From the NCBI RefSeq assembly GCF_000787835.1, contig NZ_BBPP01000002.1, positions 311,437 to 375,436 on the forward strand: a DNA stretch of 64,000 nucleotides, written 5' to 3'. A program made the translations under genes and the position numbers. How positions within the stretch are numbered: position 1 is the first letter of the stretch; every line of letters starts with the position of its first letter. Positions 7,965 through 16,576 of this stretch are shown here, piece after piece. The notes beneath the pieces are model-generated. The model was not told the DNA's origin, did no database searches, and saw only the letters and a list, made by a program, of their open reading frames with translations. Source of the DNA: Streptacidiphilus melanogenes. Lineage in GTDB: Bacteria; Actinomycetota; Actinomycetes; Streptomycetales; Streptomycetaceae.

Positions 7965-8816
7965 TCAGGCGAAGACGACGGTGCGGGAGCCGTTCAGCAG
8001 GACGCGGTGTTCGGCGTGCCACTTGACCGCGCGGGCGAGCGCCTGGCATTCGACGTCGCGGCCCAGGGCGACCAGCTTCTGCGGGGTGACGTCGTGGCCG
8101 ACGCGGACGACTTCCTGCTCGATGATCGGGCCTTCGTCCAGCGCCGCGGTCACGTAGTGGGCTGTCGCGCCCACCAGCTTCACGCCGCGGGCGTGGGCCT
8201 GGTGATAGGGCTTCGCGCCCTTGAAGCTCGGCAGGAAGCTGTGGTGGATGTTGATCGCCCGCCCGGCAAGGGCCTTGCAGAGGTCGTCCGACAGCACCTG
8301 CATGTAACGGGCGAGGACCACCAGGTCGACCCGCTCGTCCTCCACGATGCGGAGCAGCTCCGCCTCCGCCTCCGGCTTGGTGTCCGCCGTCACCGGGATG
8401 TAGTGGAACGGGACCCCGTACGAGCCCACCAGTTCCTCGAAATCGCGGTGGTTGGAGACGACGCCCGCGATCTCCACCGGCAGCGCGCCGCTGCGGGCGC
8501 GGAAGAGGAGGTCGTTCAGGCAGTGGCCGAACTTGCTGACCAGCAGCAGGACCCGCATCGTGTCGTCGCCGGAGCTGATCTGCCAGTCCATGTGGAACGC
8601 GTCACCGGTCGCGGAGAAGCTGGCGCGCAGCTTCTCCAGGGTGACCTGCGGCTCGGCCGAGAAGTGGACGCGCATGAAGAAGAGGCCGCTGTCCGGGTCC
8701 CCGAACTGCTGGCTGTCCACGATGTTGCAACCCGTGATGAACAGGTAGCTGGACACGGCGTGGACGATGCCCTGCTTGTCGGGGCAGGACAGGGTCAGGA
8801 TGTACTGCTCGGCCAT
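7965..8816 (-). CDS. purU: Formyltetrahydrofolate deformylase PurU (283 aa)
   Basis: Hydrolyses 10-formyltetrahydrofolate to formate and tetrahydrofolate, supplying formate for purine synthesis and balancing one-carbon pools in the cytosol. Residues 1-80 are an ACT regulatory domain (LTLSCPDKQGIVHAVSSYLF). The rest is a formyltransferase fold with VVSNHRDFEEL, the catalytic INIHHSFLPSF stretch and the GATAHYVTAALDEGPII loop holding the catalytic aspartate. The length is normal. ATG start at 8816 is chosen because the conserved MAEQYILTLSCPD begins there; the frame stays open further upstream but looks non-coding. It lies 43 bp downstream of the small SCO4402-like gene and may share its transcript. 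Confidence 0.95.
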   Translation of the reverse strand: MAEQYILTLSCPDKQGIVHAVSSYLFITGCNIVDSQQFGDPDSGLFFMRVHFSAEPQVTLEKLRASFSATGDAFHMDWQISSGDDTMRVLLLVSKFGHCLNDLLFRARSGALPVEIAGVVSNHRDFEELVGSYGVPFHYIPVTADTKPEAEAELLRIVEDERVDLVVLARYMQVLSDDLCKALAGRAINIHHSFLPSFKGAKPYHQAHARGVKLVGATAHYVTAALDEGPIIEQEVVRVGHDVTPQKLVALGRDVECQALARAVKWHAEHRVLLNGSRTVVFA

Positions 8817-8859
8817 GCGGAAACTCTGCCACAAACGGACCCGGCGGCGATCCGCCGTC

Positions 8860-9303
8860 TCACGCTCCGGCCGTGCGTGTGAGGATCGAGAGCATCGCGA
8901 GCGAGCGCGGCGCCGCGTCCGGGTCCTCGCCGTCGGCCAGGGCCAGGCGGGCGTGGGCGTCGCGGCAGGCGCGGATCGCCTCCGGCCAGGCATGGTGCTG
9001 GAAGTACGCCTCGGCGGGGGCGTCGGGGCCGACCTGGTGCATGATCCGCAGGACGCGGAGCACGGCGGTGTCCACCGCGGTCGCCTCCGCGGAGTCGCGG
9101 AAGATCGAGCCGACGTACTTCTCCGCCGACCAGCGGTCCAGCCACGTGTCCTCGACCAGGCGGTAGACGGCGTCGGTGACGTCGCCGTAGCCCTCGCGGC
9201 CGGCCGACCAGCACTCCTGCTGGAAGCGGGGGTCGCCGAGCATGTGCAGCGCGGAACGGACCCGGGCCCGCCAGCGCCACCAGGGAAGGTCAGTGAGCGG
9301 CAT
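8860..9303 (-). CDS. Small conserved protein resembling the SCO4402 family (147 aa)
   Basis: No catalytic motif is recognised. The protein is all-helical in appearance, rich in Trp and Ala, and begins MPLTDLPWWRWRARVR. It resembles a streptomycete family that I associate with the name SCO4402; this is from memory, and the function is unknown. Start at 9303 is preferred because AGGAGG (9313-9318 on the complement) sits 9 bases upstream; ATGs at 9312 and 9369 are in frame but the first touches the Shine-Dalgarno sequence. Same direction as purU, 43 bp apart, so a small operon is likely. Confidence 0.7.
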   Translation of the reverse strand: MPLTDLPWWRWRARVRSALHMLGDPRFQQECWSAGREGYGDVTDAVYRLVEDTWLDRWSAEKYVGSIFRDSAEATAVDTAVLRVLRIMHQVGPDAPAEAYFQHHAWPEAIRACRDAHARLALADGEDPDAAPRSLAMLSILTRTAGA

Positions 9304-9480
9304 GGCGCCCATCCTCCTGGAGCGGGTACCGGTTCGAGAAGTCCTTGACGCGTCGTGCTCGGCTTGCATGGGTCACGATCCTACGTTCTACGCGTGTCAT
9401 CACTCTGTGTTCACCTTGATGTGACTCTTTGTTCCCCCTGAGGCCCCTCGTGCTTCCGGAATCGGGATAAGTGTGGCCTT

Positions 9481-9503
9481 CCGCATGTACTTCCGGTATG
9501 CGG
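9481..9503. promoter_or_regulatory. Inverted repeat in the leader of the substrate-binding protein gene
   Basis: CCGCAT (9481-9486) and ATGCGG (9498-9503) form an inverted repeat with an 11-base spacer, ending 16 bases before the ATG at 9520 and overlapping the purine-rich GGGGAGGG that serves as ribosome binding site. It could be an operator or a small hairpin hiding the ribosome binding site. No family consensus is recognised. Confidence 0.35.
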
Positions 9504-9519
9504 GGAGGGCACGGTTCAG

Positions 9520-10770
9520 ATGAAGCTCAAGGGGGCTGATAGCGCCAGGCTATTGCGTCGCACGGGTGCGGCAGTAGCTGCGACCGCGCTGCTCGGTGGG
9601 GGACTGAGCGGCTGCGGCGGCGACGCGAGCGCGGACCCGTCATCGCCGGTCACGGTGATGACGTGGGCGCCCATGAACAACAAGGCCGGAGCGGAGCCCG
9701 GAATGCCGGGAATCGCTCAGGCCATCGCCCAGTACTTCAATGACAACGGCGGCGTCGCGGGCCACCCGGTGCGGGTGATCACCTGCAACGAGAGGAACAC
9801 CCCGGACGGCGCGGTCGCGTGCGCCAACAAGGCGACCGCAGAGAACGTGGTGGCCGTCGTCGGCTCCGACAGCCAGTACGGCGACGAGTTCATGCCGCTG
9901 CTGGAGAGCGCGGGCATCTCGTACATCGGCGGTTCCGGCGCGTCGACGGCCGAGTTCAGCTCGCCGTACTCCTACCCGGTCAACGGCGGCTACCAGACCC
10001 TGCTGGTCGGCAACGGCGAGCAGCTCGCCGCCGCCGGCTGCCACCGGGTCGCCATCGTCCGGCCGGACTCCGCCGTCGGCGACTCGATGTACACCTTCCT
10101 GAACAACGGTCTCGCGCAGTACCACCTCACCGCGACCGACGTCCCGACCAAGGAGGGACGCACCAACTACCAGCACGAGGTGCAGGTCGCGGTCGGCTCC
10201 GACCGGCCGCACGACTGCGTCACCAGCGCGCTGGACGCGGCCTCGACGCAGACCTTCTTCGACAGCTGGCGTCAGGACGCCCCGGCGAACGCGCACCTCT
10301 CGGCGCTCATCGGCAGTTTCCAGCAGTCACTGGTCGACAGCATGGGCGGCGCGGACGGCCCGCTCGAGGGTGCGCTCGCGACCGGCTGGTACCCGCCGGA
10401 CAGCAGCCCGGTGTGGGGCGAGATGAACGCGGTGATCAAGAAGTACGCGTTCACCAACAACAACATCAACCCGTCCGACCCCGGGGTGCAGACCACCTGG
10501 ATCGCCTACGAGGTCTTCCGGAAGGTCGTGGACGGCCTCAAGGGACACCCCGTCACGGCGCAGAGCGTGCACGCCGCGTTCGACGCCACCGGCCCCGTCA
10601 GCACGGGCGGCGCGACGCCCCCGCTGGCCTGGCAGGACGGCAACCTGGTCAGCCTGGCGGCGACCCCGCGGACGGTCAACACCGACGTGTCCTTCCAGCA
10701 GGTCGTCAACGGCGAACTCACCGAGAGCCACGCCGGTCTGGTCAACGTCGGTGCGGCACTGACGCGTTGA
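9520..10770 (+). CDS. ABC-transporter substrate-binding lipoprotein (branched-chain amino acid type), 416 aa
   Basis: Lipoprotein signal: arginines in the n-region, an Ala-rich core, and a lipobox LSGC followed by GGDAS, so the mature protein begins at that cysteine and is anchored to the outer face of the membrane. The body is a type I periplasmic binding fold (Leu/Ile/Val-binding family) with VAVVGSDSQYGDEFMPLLE, VNGGYQTLLVGNGEQLA and QTTWIAYEVFRKVVDGL. Such proteins bind amino acids, amides or other small polar compounds for an ABC importer. No permease or ATPase gene is adjacent, so it is an orphan receptor here. ATG start with GGGGAGGG about 13 bases upstream. Confidence 0.85.
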   Translation: MKLKGADSARLLRRTGAAVAATALLGGGLSGCGGDASADPSSPVTVMTWAPMNNKAGAEPGMPGIAQAIAQYFNDNGGVAGHPVRVITCNERNTPDGAVACANKATAENVVAVVGSDSQYGDEFMPLLESAGISYIGGSGASTAEFSSPYSYPVNGGYQTLLVGNGEQLAAAGCHRVAIVRPDSAVGDSMYTFLNNGLAQYHLTATDVPTKEGRTNYQHEVQVAVGSDRPHDCVTSALDAASTQTFFDSWRQDAPANAHLSALIGSFQQSLVDSMGGADGPLEGALATGWYPPDSSPVWGEMNAVIKKYAFTNNNINPSDPGVQTTWIAYEVFRKVVDGLKGHPVTAQSVHAAFDATGPVSTGGATPPLAWQDGNLVSLAATPRTVNTDVSFQQVVNGELTESHAGLVNVGAALTR

Positions 10771-10775
10771 CGCGT

Positions 10776-10813
10776 CGGCGTGCCGGCGCCCGCAACCCGG
10801 GCGCGGCACGCCG
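10776..10813. terminator. GC-rich hairpin between convergent genes
   Basis: Arms CGGCGTGCC-G-GCGCCCG (10776-10792) and CGGGCGC-GGCACGCCG (10798-10813) pair with one bulged base around a 5-base loop. It lies directly after the substrate-binding protein gene and before the convergent membrane protein gene. There is no U-tract, as is common in Streptomyces. Confidence 0.6.
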
Positions 10814-10840
10814 CGTGGCCGCTCGGGGCCGGGAGGCCGC

Positions 10841-11875
10841 TCAGAGCTGGCTCGGCTCCTTCGTCGGCAGGTTGTTCGCGGAGGCGATCCTGTTCCAGAG
10901 CGCCGCGGCCTCGCGCTTCGCGATCGTCGCGTTGCTGCTGGCGCTGACCGCCGCGGTCGACTCGCCGCCGTCCTTGGGGTGGTGCTTCTTCTGGCAGGAC
11001 GGCGCCGACTCCGCCGCCCACGCGGCGTAGTGGGAGTCGGCCTGCTGGGAGGCCTGCCAGCCGGCGGTCAGCTTGGCGACCAGCGCCGCCCCGGAGGGCA
11101 GCGCGCTGACCTGGAGCTGGCCCAGCTTCGTGACGAGCTGGGCCCGCGCCTGGGCGGCCGAGTTGAGCGTCGTCTGGTCCTGCGGCAGCGCCTGGCAGGC
11201 CTGCACACTGGCGACGGCGTTGACCACCTCGGTGCGGTTGCTGGACGCCGTCTCCAGCAGCGCACTGAGCGCCTGCGCCTGCTGGAGCTGGGCCGTCTTG
11301 TCGCCGGGCCCGGGGCCGCCGGCCGTCGCGCCGTGCTTCGCGCCCGCGCCCTTGTCGCCCGCCGCGCTCGCGGAGGAACCCCCGCCGCTGAGCAGCGCGC
11401 CCAGGGCGATGCCGACCACCGCACACCCGGCGACGACCGCAATGCCGAGGGTGCGCATCGACGGGCGGTTGCGGTGCGGCTCGTCGTCGTAGCCGTGGTC
11501 GTCGTACGGCTCGTATCCGCCCTGGTCGTACTGCGGCTGGTCGTACTGCGGCTGGTCGAAGTGGGACGGCTCGTACGACGCCCGCTCATAGGGCTGCGTC
11601 TGCTCGTACGAGGCGCCGTAGGCGGCCTGCTGGGCCGGCTGCTGCTGCGGAAAGCCCTGGAACGGCTGCGTCTGGGCCGCGTAGCCCGGCTGCGCGCCGT
11701 ACGGCTGGGGTTCCTGGGCCGGCGCCGCCGGCATCGGGGGCAGGTACTGGGTCGCTGCGGGCTGGGCCTCCGGCGCGGGGAGCTGGGCGCCGTACGCCGC
11801 CGTGGGCCCACCGTCGGCCGGACGGAACAGGTCGTCCGGGGTGAGCTCGTCGGGGTTGGGACGACGATGGTTCAC
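10841..11875 (-). CDS. Pro/Gln/Tyr-rich single-pass membrane protein of unknown function (344 aa)
   Basis: About 145 N-terminal residues are low complexity: rich in Pro, Gln, Tyr and acidic residues, with short repeats such as QPQYDQPQYDQ. A basic stretch RNRPSMR and one membrane helix (about residues 151-170, LGIAVVAGCAVVGIALGALL) follow. The C-terminal 170 residues are Ala/Ser/Gln-rich and helical with two cysteines (QACQAL, APSCQKK), probably a disulfide in the extracellular domain. The cytoplasmic tail resembles disordered N-termini of many streptomycete membrane proteins. No domain is recognised. ATG start at 11875 with GAAAGAGC just upstream. Confidence 0.75.
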   Translation of the reverse strand: MNHRRPNPDELTPDDLFRPADGGPTAAYGAQLPAPEAQPAATQYLPPMPAAPAQEPQPYGAQPGYAAQTQPFQGFPQQQPAQQAAYGASYEQTQPYERASYEPSHFDQPQYDQPQYDQGGYEPYDDHGYDDEPHRNRPSMRTLGIAVVAGCAVVGIALGALLSGGGSSASAAGDKGAGAKHGATAGGPGPGDKTAQLQQAQALSALLETASSNRTEVVNAVASVQACQALPQDQTTLNSAAQARAQLVTKLGQLQVSALPSGAALVAKLTAGWQASQQADSHYAAWAAESAPSCQKKHHPKDGGESTAAVSASSNATIAKREAAALWNRIASANNLPTKEPSQL

Positions 11876-11972
11876 GCGCTCTTCCTTAGCTGTGGACGGC
11901 GCCCGCGCCGCGCATGGGCGCGCTCACGACGCGGGACACGCTACCTGTTCACACCAACGGGTGACCATCCTG

Positions 11973-11996
11973 GGGGACGGGGACTCCCCCGTCCCC
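11973..11996 (-). terminator. Hairpin downstream of the TPR regulator gene
   Basis: GGGGACGGGG and CCCCGTCCCC are perfect 10-bp arms around a 4-base loop. It sits 32 bp past the stop of the HTH/TPR gene on the minus strand and upstream of the next minus-strand gene, so it probably ends the regulator transcript. Confidence 0.6.
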
Positions 11997-12027
11997 GCAC
12001 CCCGGCCGTCCAGGGCTCAGGCCGGGC

Positions 12028-13407
12028 TCAAGCGGCCGCCTCCGCCATCGCCCGGGCCTGGAACTCCTGAACGGAACGCTGGTGGCGGTAGGGCTCCAGC
12101 ATCCGCCGGAAGTCGTCCAGGTACTCCGTGCCGCGCGCCGAACGCAGTCCGGACATCAGTTCCATCGCCCGCGCACCCGTGTCACAGGCCTCGTCCACGT
12201 CACGCAGCTGGAGTTGGGCGATGGCCAGCAGCACCAGATCGACCGCGCGACGGCGGACCCGCGACTCCGGGTGGCCGCGCAGCGCCTCCTGCGCCTGCCG
12301 GGCGCTCTGCCGCGGCTGCTCCAAGTCCCGATGACAGTGCGCGAGTTCGTCGGCCAGATAGGCGTGGTCGAAGTGGCCGATCCAGTCCGGATCCTCCTCG
12401 GGGCGGCTGTGGTCCAGCTGCTCCAGGGCGAGCCCGGCCACCGCCTCGCAGCTGCGGCTGTCGCCCAGCAGCGCGTGGCCCCGCGCCTCCGCGGCGTAGA
12501 ACATGGCCATCGCCGTCGGGGTGGCCTGGCCGCGGGCGCCCTCCTGGGCGGCGCGCGCCAACTGCGCGATCTCCCGGGGGTTGCCGAGCGCGGCGGCGAG
12601 ATGGCTCATCGAGGAGGCCAGCACGTAGCCGCCGTAGGCGCGGTCCCCGGCCGCCTGTGCGAGCCGCAGCGCCTGGATGTAGTAGCGCTGGGCCAGCCCC
12701 GGCTGCCCGGTGTCGATGGCCATGTAGCCGGCCAGCTCGGTGAGCCGGGCCACGGCGCCGAACAGCTTGCGGCCGGTCTCCTCCTTGTACGCGCCCGCGA
12801 GCAGGCCGGAGACCACGGAGTTGAGGTAGTGCACCACCACCGGCCGGACGTGCCCGCTGCCGAAGCGGTGGTCCAGGTCGACCAGCATCTGCGTGGTGGC
12901 CTGCACGGCCTCGACGTCGGCCGGGCCGACGCGCGGCCCGCCGGTGCGGGCGACCGAGAGGTCGGGCCCCGTGATCAGCCAGTCGCGGCTCGGCTCGACG
13001 AGCGCGGCGGCGGCGACGGACGCGCCGCTCAGGAAGTCGCGGCGGCCGACGTCACTGCGCCACAGCTCGCTGACCTGCTCGACGGCGCCCGGCAGGGTCG
13101 CCGCGAACTGCAGCCCGACGCTGGACGCGTGGCTCTTGCCGTCGGACATGCCGATCTCGTCGACCGTGACGGTGCGGCCCAGCTTCCGCCCGATCGCCTC
13201 GGCGATCACGGAGGGGGCCTGCCCGCGCGGCTGCTGGCCGCGCAGCCAGCGGGCCACCGAGGTCTTGTCGTAACGCAGATCCAGTGCGTGCTCGGCCCCG
13301 CACAGGTTGACCCGGCGGGCGAGGCCCGCGTTGGAGCAACCGGCCTCCTGGATCAGGGCCTGGAGCCGTTCGTTTGGCTGTCGTGCGACGAGCGGTCTGG
13401 CGGCCAT
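12028..13407 (-). CDS. Helix-turn-helix regulator with C-terminal TPR-like repeats (459 aa), streptomycete type
   Basis: N-terminal DNA-binding region about residues 10-70: NERLQALIQEAGCSNAGLARRVN followed by RYDKTSVARWLRGQQPRG, an Xre-type arrangement. A Ser/Ala-rich linker (RRDFLSGASVAAAAL) resembles a twin-arginine-like stretch but is internal. From about residue 180 there are helical repeats of TPR type (AVARLTELAGYMAIDTGQPG, RYYIQALRLAQAAGD). Proteins of this layout regulate development and antibiotic production in Streptomyces (NsdA is one example), but I cannot say that this is that gene. ATG at 13407 is chosen for its conserved N-terminus and GGGGAGG about 10 bases upstream. It diverges from the Prim-Pol gene, sharing a 283-bp control region. 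Confidence 0.85.
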   Translation of the reverse strand: MAARPLVARQPNERLQALIQEAGCSNAGLARRVNLCGAEHALDLRYDKTSVARWLRGQQPRGQAPSVIAEAIGRKLGRTVTVDEIGMSDGKSHASSVGLQFAATLPGAVEQVSELWRSDVGRRDFLSGASVAAAALVEPSRDWLITGPDLSVARTGGPRVGPADVEAVQATTQMLVDLDHRFGSGHVRPVVVHYLNSVVSGLLAGAYKEETGRKLFGAVARLTELAGYMAIDTGQPGLAQRYYIQALRLAQAAGDRAYGGYVLASSMSHLAAALGNPREIAQLARAAQEGARGQATPTAMAMFYAAEARGHALLGDSRSCEAVAGLALEQLDHSRPEEDPDWIGHFDHAYLADELAHCHRDLEQPRQSARQAQEALRGHPESRVRRRAVDLVLLAIAQLQLRDVDEACDTGARAMELMSGLRSARGTEYLDDFRRMLEPYRHQRSVQEFQARAMAEAAA

Positions 13408-13690
13408 GGACGTCACTGCCTCCCCTGGAGAGTCGGAGGTCGCAGGACAGGAGCATTCCCCTGATGCGTTCCGGTGATGCGTCACGAGGTGTCAAGAGCG
13501 GTCAATGGCTGGGAAATAGCGACATTGGGCCGACTGCTGACAGCGTAGCGAAGCATCGGGGGCACACGTACCCGCTCACCCCGGGTGCACCCCCCGTGCG
13601 CCCCCTGGCGTGCAACCGCGCGCCCCACTCCGCGCGGCCTGTTGGGCCGACTTTGCCGATCACCCGTAACCACCGGTCCGCGCCCGAGTT

Positions 13691-14401
13691 GTGCAGCACG
13701 TGGAAGACACCCTGGGAGCCACCGAGCAGGACGGCCGCACGGACGCTGGGAGGGGCGTGCGGGATCTCCTGTTGCAGGCGGCCGTGACGTACGCGGAGGA
13801 CCGACACTGGGAGGTCTCCCCCGGTGCCTGGCTGCTGGAGGACGACGGCCCCCCGCGCTGCTCCTGCGGCGACCTCGCCTGCCCCATGCCCGGCGCGCAC
13901 CCCGCCACCCGCGACTGGACGCGCCGCGCCAGCTCCGGCCCGGGGGTCGTGCGCCGCTGGTGGACGGAGAACCCCCAGGCCTCGATCCTGCTGCCGACGG
14001 GCCGCTCGTTCGACGCGATCGACGTGCCGGAGGTGGCCGGTTGCCTGGCGCTGGCGCGGATGGAGCGGATGGGCCTGCAGCTCGGCCCCGTGCTCGCGAT
14101 GCCGGGCGGCCCCGGGCGCGGCCGCCGGCTGGTCTTCCTCGTCCTGCCGGGCGCACTGCCGAAGCTGCCGGACATGCTGCGCCGCCTCGGCTGGGGCCCC
14201 GGTCGGCTGGACCTGGTCGGCCACGGCGACGGCGGCTGGATCGTCGCGCCGCCGACGCGCATCGGCGCGCTCGGTTACGCGCAGTGGGCCCGGGAGCCCA
14301 CCACGATGAACCGCTGGCTGCCGGAGGCGGCCGAGGTCATCAACCCCATCGCTTACGCCTGCGGCCGAGAGGCGCCGCTGCCCGCACACGCGGGGCAGTA
14401 G
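13691..14401 (+). CDS. Bifunctional DNA primase/polymerase (Prim-Pol) N-terminal domain protein (236 aa)
   Basis: Matches the archaeo-eukaryotic primase (AEP) Prim-Pol family. There is a Cys-rich RCSCGDLACPMPGAHP segment (residues 56-71) typical of these domains, W-rich helix RRWWTENPQASILLPTG, and the paired acidic residues D108 and D111 in FDAIDVP that bind catalytic metal. The protein consists only of this domain; no helicase module follows. Stand-alone versions beside a TPR regulator are common in Streptomyces, and their role (repair, translesion synthesis or a non-catalytic role) is unproven. GTG at 13691; a GTG at 13700 is an alternative start. Confidence 0.8.
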   Translation: MQHVEDTLGATEQDGRTDAGRGVRDLLLQAAVTYAEDRHWEVSPGAWLLEDDGPPRCSCGDLACPMPGAHPATRDWTRRASSGPGVVRRWWTENPQASILLPTGRSFDAIDVPEVAGCLALARMERMGLQLGPVLAMPGGPGRGRRLVFLVLPGALPKLPDMLRRLGWGPGRLDLVGHGDGGWIVAPPTRIGALGYAQWAREPTTMNRWLPEAAEVINPIAYACGREAPLPAHAGQ

Positions 14402-14474
14402 CAAAGCCCGGCAACCCCCTGTGCCCCCGAGTCCCGCGGTGTCGCCTCCCGCGGTCGACCGGGGGCACAGTCAC

Positions 14475-14573
14475 ATGTGCGATGAAGGAGATGACTACCC
14501 GCACGCCGCGGCGGAGAAGCCCCACTTTCGAGTGACCGGGCTCAAGGATTGCCGGGATCTGCCGAGGAAATGA
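14475..14573 (+). CDS. Possible very small protein (32 aa), weak
   Basis: An ATG frame of 32 codons begins MCDEGDDYPHAAAEKP and ends CRDLPRK before TGA. The composition (acidic N-terminus, two cysteines, basic end) is not low complexity, but there is no clear ribosome binding site and no family is recognised. It could equally be chance in a GC-rich spacer; a 17-codon frame at 14481 overlaps it. Confidence 0.2.
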   Translation: MCDEGDDYPHAAAEKPHFRVTGLKDCRDLPRK

Positions 14574-14690
14574 ATTCCGGCATCAGCGCCGCAGTCGACC
14601 GAGAGGAGCAGGGCGCACTCCAGGGGGCGCCCGGAGGGGAAGCCGGGCACGGTTCGGGGGTTCGGGGGGCGGGGAAACCAGGGGGTAGAC

Positions 14691-14732
14691 GAGGGGCCTC
14701 GGCACTCGGGGAAAAGAGCCGAGGCCCCTCGC
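14691..14732 (-). terminator. Strong hairpin after the iron regulator gene
   Basis: Perfect 14-bp arms CGAGGGGCCTCGGC (14691-14704) and its complement (14719-14732), 14-base loop. It lies 24 bp past the regulator stop and is probably also used by transcripts from the plus strand. Confidence 0.75.
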
Positions 14733-14755
14733 TCCTGAATTCAGGCCCTGGCGAG

Positions 14756-15442
14756 TCAGGCCCTGGCGACGAAGACGTGGGCGGCGATGTCCTTGTCCAG
14801 CTCCGCCGCCTCGCCGCCGCTGCCGACGAGGATGCCACCCGTGGACTGGGTCACGTTCACGACCGCGCCGGGCTGCACTCCCGCCCGCCGAAGCGTGTAC
14901 ATCAGCTGCGCGTCGGTCTGGATCGGCTCGCCGATGCGGCGGACGATCACACTGCGGCCGTCCTCACCTGAGGCCAGCTCGTCGAGGGTGACCAGGGACT
15001 CGGCCTCATCGGCCGGAGCCTCGCCCAGCTCCTCCAGGCCGGGGATCGGGTTGCCGTACGGGGACTGCGTCGGGTGGCGCAGCAGCTCCAGGACGCGGCG
15101 CTCCACCGCCTCGCTCATGACGTGCTCCCAGCGGCAGGCCTCCGCGTGCACCTGCTCCCATTCCAGGCCGATCACGTCGACCAGCAGGCACTCGGCGATG
15201 CGGTGCTTGCGCATGACGCGGGTGGCGAGCTTGCGGCCCTCCGGCGTCAGCTCGAGGTGGCGGTCCCCGGCGACGGTGAGGAGACCGTCGCGTTCCATGC
15301 GGGCGACGGTCTGGCTGACCGTGGGCCCGCTCTGCTCCAGGCGCTCCGCGATGCGCGCACGCATGGGGACGACGCCCTCCTCCTCCAGCTCGAAGATCGT
15401 CCGGAGGTACATCTCGGTGGTGTCGATCAGGTGGCCTGACAT
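14756..15442 (-). CDS. ideR: DtxR/IdeR-family iron-dependent transcriptional repressor (228 aa)
   Basis: Represses iron-uptake and siderophore genes when Fe(II) is bound. The N-terminal winged helix is nearly the family consensus: IDTTEMYLRTIFELEEEG, ARIAERLEQSGPTVSQTVARM. Metal-ligand residues are all visible: Met11, the MRKHRIAE pair (His, Glu), and HAEACRWEH (His, Cys, Glu, His). Residues about 150-228 form the C-terminal SH3-like domain (AGVQPGAVVNVTQ, GSGGEAAELDKDIAAHVFVAR). The streptomycete names for such proteins are DmdR1, DesR or IdeR; ideR is used here as the general symbol. GTG/ATG region: ATG at 15442. It diverges from the SIS-domain gene over a 232-bp spacer. The siderophore-binding lipoprotein at 48.5 kb is a plausible regulon member but shows no clear iron box. 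Confidence 0.93.
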   Translation of the reverse strand: MSGHLIDTTEMYLRTIFELEEEGVVPMRARIAERLEQSGPTVSQTVARMERDGLLTVAGDRHLELTPEGRKLATRVMRKHRIAECLLVDVIGLEWEQVHAEACRWEHVMSEAVERRVLELLRHPTQSPYGNPIPGLEELGEAPADEAESLVTLDELASGEDGRSVIVRRIGEPIQTDAQLMYTLRRAGVQPGAVVNVTQSTGGILVGSGGEAAELDKDIAAHVFVARA

Positions 15443-15674
15443 CGGACCGCGGGCTCCGTTCCTCGGTGGTGAACCGGTCGCGCTCCCGGTTGCTCCTCAA
15501 TTCTTACGCATCGCACCGACAACCCGAACGGCTTTTGGCCAGCCTCCGAAAACGAGCCGCACGCGGTGTTGACAGCGGCACCGGCGACCGAGCACCGTGC
15601 CCAGCACCATAATGCGAGTACCACACAGGTTGAGTCTGCACAGTCGTCTGCTACTCAGGGGAGCCGAAGACCCG

Positions 15675-16424
15675 ATGAGCGATCTCGCCGGTCAGTACCT
15701 CGACGCCGCCGTCGCCCACCTCCAGCGGATCAGGGACGAGGAGGCGGCCGGGATCGAGGCGGCGGCCGAGGCGCTCGCCCGGACCGTCAAGGAGGGCGGC
15801 CGGATCTTCACCTTCGGTGCGGGGCACTCCTCCCTCCCCGCCCAGGACGTGGTCTACCGGGCCGGAGGCCTGGTGCTGATGAACCTGCTGACCGTCCCCG
15901 GTGTGATCGGCGTCGACGTGGTCCCGGCCCATCTGGGCAGCGCGCTGGAGCGGGTGCCGGGGCTGGCGACGGCGACGCTGGACGCGGGGCCCGCCCGCGC
16001 GGGCGACCTGCTGTTCGTGATCTCCCTCTCCGGCCGCCAGGTGATGCCCGTCGAGCTGGCCCGCCACGCGCGCTCGCGCGGGCTGACGGTGGTCGGCGTG
16101 ACCTCCCTCGCCTACCCGGGCCGGGTCACCTCGCAGCACCCCGACGGGCTCTACCTGAAGGACGTCTGCGACCTGGTGCTGGACAGCAAGATCGCGGTCG
16201 GCGACGGCGAGCTGAGCGTCGAGGGCGCGGAGACGACCTTCGGCCCGGTCTCGACGCTGACCACGGTGGCGCTGATGCAGTCCGTCGTCGCGGTCGCCGT
16301 CGGCAGGCTCGCCGCGGACGGGATCACCCCGCCGCTCTTCCGCTCCGGCAACGTCGACGGCGGCACGGACTGGAACGCCAAGCTGATGGCCGAGCACAAG
16401 GACCGCATCTTCTACACCTTCTGA
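15675..16424 (+). CDS. SIS-domain protein (sugar isomerase/binding fold), 249 aa
   Basis: Single SIS domain that binds phosphosugars. Visible: GGRIFTFGAGHSSLPAQDV near residues 41-59, the phosphate-binding LLFVISLSGRQVMPVELARHA (residues about 113-133), and LTVVGVTSLAYPG. It resembles the MurNAc-6-phosphate etherase-like/AgaS group used in Streptomyces for amino-sugar metabolism. The exact substrate is not determinable. ATG at 15675 chosen because the frame before it (from 15597) is poor in conserved sequence; the RBS is weak (GGGGAGCCGAAG). It ends before a 152-bp gap preceding the DUF4231 gene. Confidence 0.85.
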   Translation: MSDLAGQYLDAAVAHLQRIRDEEAAGIEAAAEALARTVKEGGRIFTFGAGHSSLPAQDVVYRAGGLVLMNLLTVPGVIGVDVVPAHLGSALERVPGLATATLDAGPARAGDLLFVISLSGRQVMPVELARHARSRGLTVVGVTSLAYPGRVTSQHPDGLYLKDVCDLVLDSKIAVGDGELSVEGAETTFGPVSTLTTVALMQSVVAVAVGRLAADGITPPLFRSGNVDGGTDWNAKLMAEHKDRIFYTF

Positions 16425-16576
16425 CTGTGTGTCACTCTCCGGCCCCGCGCGTGCCGTCGTTCGACCGGACCGGACCGCTCCGCTCGCCGATTGCGTGAAT
16501 ACGTGTGCTGTGCACGGACGGTGGGCAGGTTGACACTTGTTCAGGGCGGCCAGCGAGGGCGAGGGGGCATTCGGTC

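Larger units (their letters stand above)
14402..14755. other. 354-bp spacer between convergent Prim-Pol and dtxR-type genes
   Basis: No supported long gene. It contains a hairpin-forming GGGGGCACAG / CTGTGCCCCC pair near 14417-14470 that may end the Prim-Pol transcript, one possible 32-codon reading frame at 14475-14573, and the dtxR terminator at 14691-14732. Confidence 0.5.
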
